Below, piece after piece: positions 53,668-54,931 of a stretch of 54,931 nucleotides of DNA. The notes under the pieces are model-generated. The model was not told the origin of the DNA. It worked only from the letters and a program-made list of their open reading frames with translations, and made no database searches. A program made the position numbers and the translations under genes. Source of the DNA: Methanobacteriota archaeon. GTDB lineage: Archaea; Thermoplasmatota; Thermoplasmata; SG8-5. Where the stretch lies: positions 1-54,931 of the forward strand of contig VMTD01000053.1 in assembly GCA_013791785.1 (NCBI GenBank), in the 5' to 3' direction. The first letter of the stretch is position 1; every line of letters starts with the position of its first letter.

Positions 53668-54747
53668 ATTCCCGAAGCCAAGCAACCAGATGTCCCCCGG
53701 ATGAAGACCAAGAAAACAGAATTCCCTTTCACGGCCATGGTGGGTCAGGAAGTTCTCAAGCGCGCACTTATTCTCAATGTTGTCAATCCCAAAGTGGGCG
53801 GCGTTCTGATACGCGGTGAGAAGGGCACCGGAAAATCCATTGCAGTCAGGGCGCTGGCTGATATTCTCCCCCCAATCGAGGTCGTTGAGGGTTGCAAGTA
53901 TAATTGCGACCCCAAGAAACCGGACAAGTTCTGCAATGACTGCAAAGCGCTTCAGGAAAAGGGTGAGATAAAGGCCACCAAGACCCCCACCAAGATTGTC
54001 AATCTTCCCCTGAACATCACTGAAGACAGATTGGTCGGCAGCATCGACATAGAACGCATTCTGAACGAGGGAGTGAGGTCGTTCGAACCGGGATTGCTGG
54101 CAGAGGCCCATCGCGGAATTCTTTACGTGGATGAGATAAACCTCCTTGAGGACAACGTTGTGGATGTGCTTCTGGATGCGGCGGCCATGGGCATGGTCAC
54201 CATCGAGAGAGAAGGCATCAGTTTAAATTATCCTTCCGAGTTTATAATAATCGGTAGCATGAACCCCGAGGAAGGCGAGCTGAGGCCACAATTGCTGGAC
54301 CGGCTGGCTCTCCAGGCAGAGGTCACCGGCATCCACAACGTCGAGCAGCGAGTCGAGGTCATGATGGCCACCAGGGAATTCTCCCTTGACCCGGTGGTGT
54401 TCAGGGACCAGCACAGGGACAAGCTCAAGGCCCTGCGGGAGGAGATAATCCGCGCCAGGACGCTGATGCCGAAAGTCACGACACCCGATTCAGTTCTGGC
54501 AATCATCACCAAGATAGGCATAGACTTCAACATTGACGGCCACAGAGGCGACATCATAATCGAAAGAACCGCCCGGACCAATGCGGCCTTCGAGGGCAGG
54601 ACCGAATCAACGCCGGATGATGTGATACTTTCCGCCGAGATGGCACTGCCCCACAGGATGAGAAAGCAGCCCTTTGAAGAAGAATCATTCAGTGCCGAGA
54701 TGCTGCGGCGTCTCGTACGCAAATACGAGACCGACGGCATCCGGTAA
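53668..54747 (+). CDS. Stand-alone ChlI/BchI-type AAA+ ATPase
   Basis: The product is 359 residues if translation starts at the ATT at 53668, which follows AAGGAGGT with the GGT-N6 spacing seen at ATG starts elsewhere; the first ATG (53701) gives 348 and lacks a ribosome site. Motifs parallel the fused paralogue upstream: GEKGTGKS (Walker A), GCKYNCDPKKPDKFCNDC, NITEDRLVGSIDIE, ILYVDEINLL (Walker B), GSMNPEEGELRPQ and a C-terminal ALPHRMRKQP helix. The two probably form mixed rings, like ChlI with a partner. No ChlD/VWA or CobN-type subunit is visible before the window ends. Confidence 0.9.
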   Translation: MPEAKQPDVPRMKTKKTEFPFTAMVGQEVLKRALILNVVNPKVGGVLIRGEKGTGKSIAVRALADILPPIEVVEGCKYNCDPKKPDKFCNDCKALQEKGEIKATKTPTKIVNLPLNITEDRLVGSIDIERILNEGVRSFEPGLLAEAHRGILYVDEINLLEDNVVDVLLDAAAMGMVTIEREGISLNYPSEFIIIGSMNPEEGELRPQLLDRLALQAEVTGIHNVEQRVEVMMATREFSLDPVVFRDQHRDKLKALREEIIRARTLMPKVTTPDSVLAIITKIGIDFNIDGHRGDIIIERTARTNAAFEGRTESTPDDVILSAEMALPHRMRKQPFEEESFSAEMLRRLVRKYETDGIR

Positions 54748-54826
54748 TCATTTTCGAGCAGGCTCACCGGAGTTTTTCTATTTCCAAATTTTTCTTTTTG
54801 CGTAGGTGAGCCAGCGGAGAAAATGA
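54748..54826 (+). terminator. Long interrupted inverted repeat after the AAA+ gene
   Basis: TCATTTTC (54748-54755) and GGCTCACC (54761-54768) can pair with GGTGAGCC (54805-54812) and GAAAATGA (54819-54826), enclosing a T-rich loop. It immediately follows the stop codon and merges into repeat G, so it may be a terminator or the edge of a mobile element. Confidence 0.45.
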
Positions 54827-54931
54827 TTGAACATGTCCTCGCCCACATACCGCGACTTTTAAGTCTGCGGATACGGGCGCTTTCAAGCTGCTCTTCTGCG
54901 AGGACTTGTTCAATAAAAGTGCTCCCCATCT
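54821..54931 (+). repeat. Dispersed structured repeat G, copy 2 (uninterrupted, cut by window end)
   Basis: Matches 5074-5165 joined to 5383-5403, with no insert between TTGTTCA and ATAAAAGTGC. The stem GTCCTCGC/GCGAGGAC and inner hairpin are present. The window stops within or at the end of this repeat. Confidence 0.85.

Noticed and set aside
53188-54111. Minus-strand frame of 307 codons (and 54228-54929)
   Set aside because: Both are antisense to the two AAA+ domains, whose motifs are complete on the plus strand.

Overview
The window reads as archaeal DNA, probably euryarchaeal and most like an uncultured Thermoplasmatota-type lineage; this placement is inference from gene content. The evidence is an archaeal-type RNase P RNA, a tRNA-Leu(UAA) with a bulge-helix-bulge intron, a tiny eL41 ribosomal protein gene, a Bat-type HTH_10 regulator, archaeal TyrRS and KsgA, TATA boxes about 25-60 nt before many genes, and very large secreted surface proteins. 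Both ends lie in repeats that recur inside the window, so it may be a whole contig broken at repeats.

Layout. 1-5.4 kb: a frameshifted small membrane protein, a 919-residue coiled-coil/zinc-ribbon protein, MTA phosphorylase and a V4R-like sensor protein. 5.5-11.2 kb: a pyruvate-kinase C-domain protein with an AhaH-like coiled coil, ksgA, an HTH_10 regulator, the purine salvage pair hpt-apt, tyrS and a small membrane protein. 11.2-17.3 kb: two giant exported beta-propeller-type proteins. 17.4-20.4 kb: rnpB, a DUF4258/YgiT-AbrB toxin-antitoxin-like pair, an IMPACT-family protein and a frameshifted zinc-ribbon membrane protein. 20.4-25.6 kb: a compact minus-strand operon whose products form a route from dNTP to acetaldehyde plus glyceraldehyde-3-P (dNTPase, nucleoside phosphorylase, phosphopentomutase-like mutase, DeoC, plus HAD and DUF4406 proteins). 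25.8-31.2 kb: a 1799-residue secreted lamin-tail/Fn3/PHP protein. 31.7-42.9 kb: a minus-strand surface locus with a DUF457 membrane protein, a TctA-like multipass transporter, two zinc-ribbon membrane proteins with OB-like domains, a 1673-residue protein with 11 tandem OB-like domains, and a membrane-anchored SNase with a lamin-tail domain. 43-46 kb: a P-loop kinase, tRNA-Leu, OsmC, a GNAT protein, a candidate structured ncRNA and eL41. 46.1-54.7 kb: an ABC-2 transporter, two secreted membrane-anchored proteins, and two ChlI-type AAA+ ATPases, one fused to zinc ribbons, membrane helices and a long coiled coil.

Intergenic DNA carries at least four families of dispersed elements. The main one is a palindrome-ended, IS605-like miniature element in six copies, some full-length and some internally deleted. 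No transposase gene is visible.

The most interesting candidate is the 31.7-42.9 kb locus: a possible cell-surface system for binding, cutting and importing nucleic acid or its products. It lies close to an operon that could catabolise the resulting (deoxy)nucleosides and to purine salvage genes. The individual domains can be read from the sequence; the joint function is inference.
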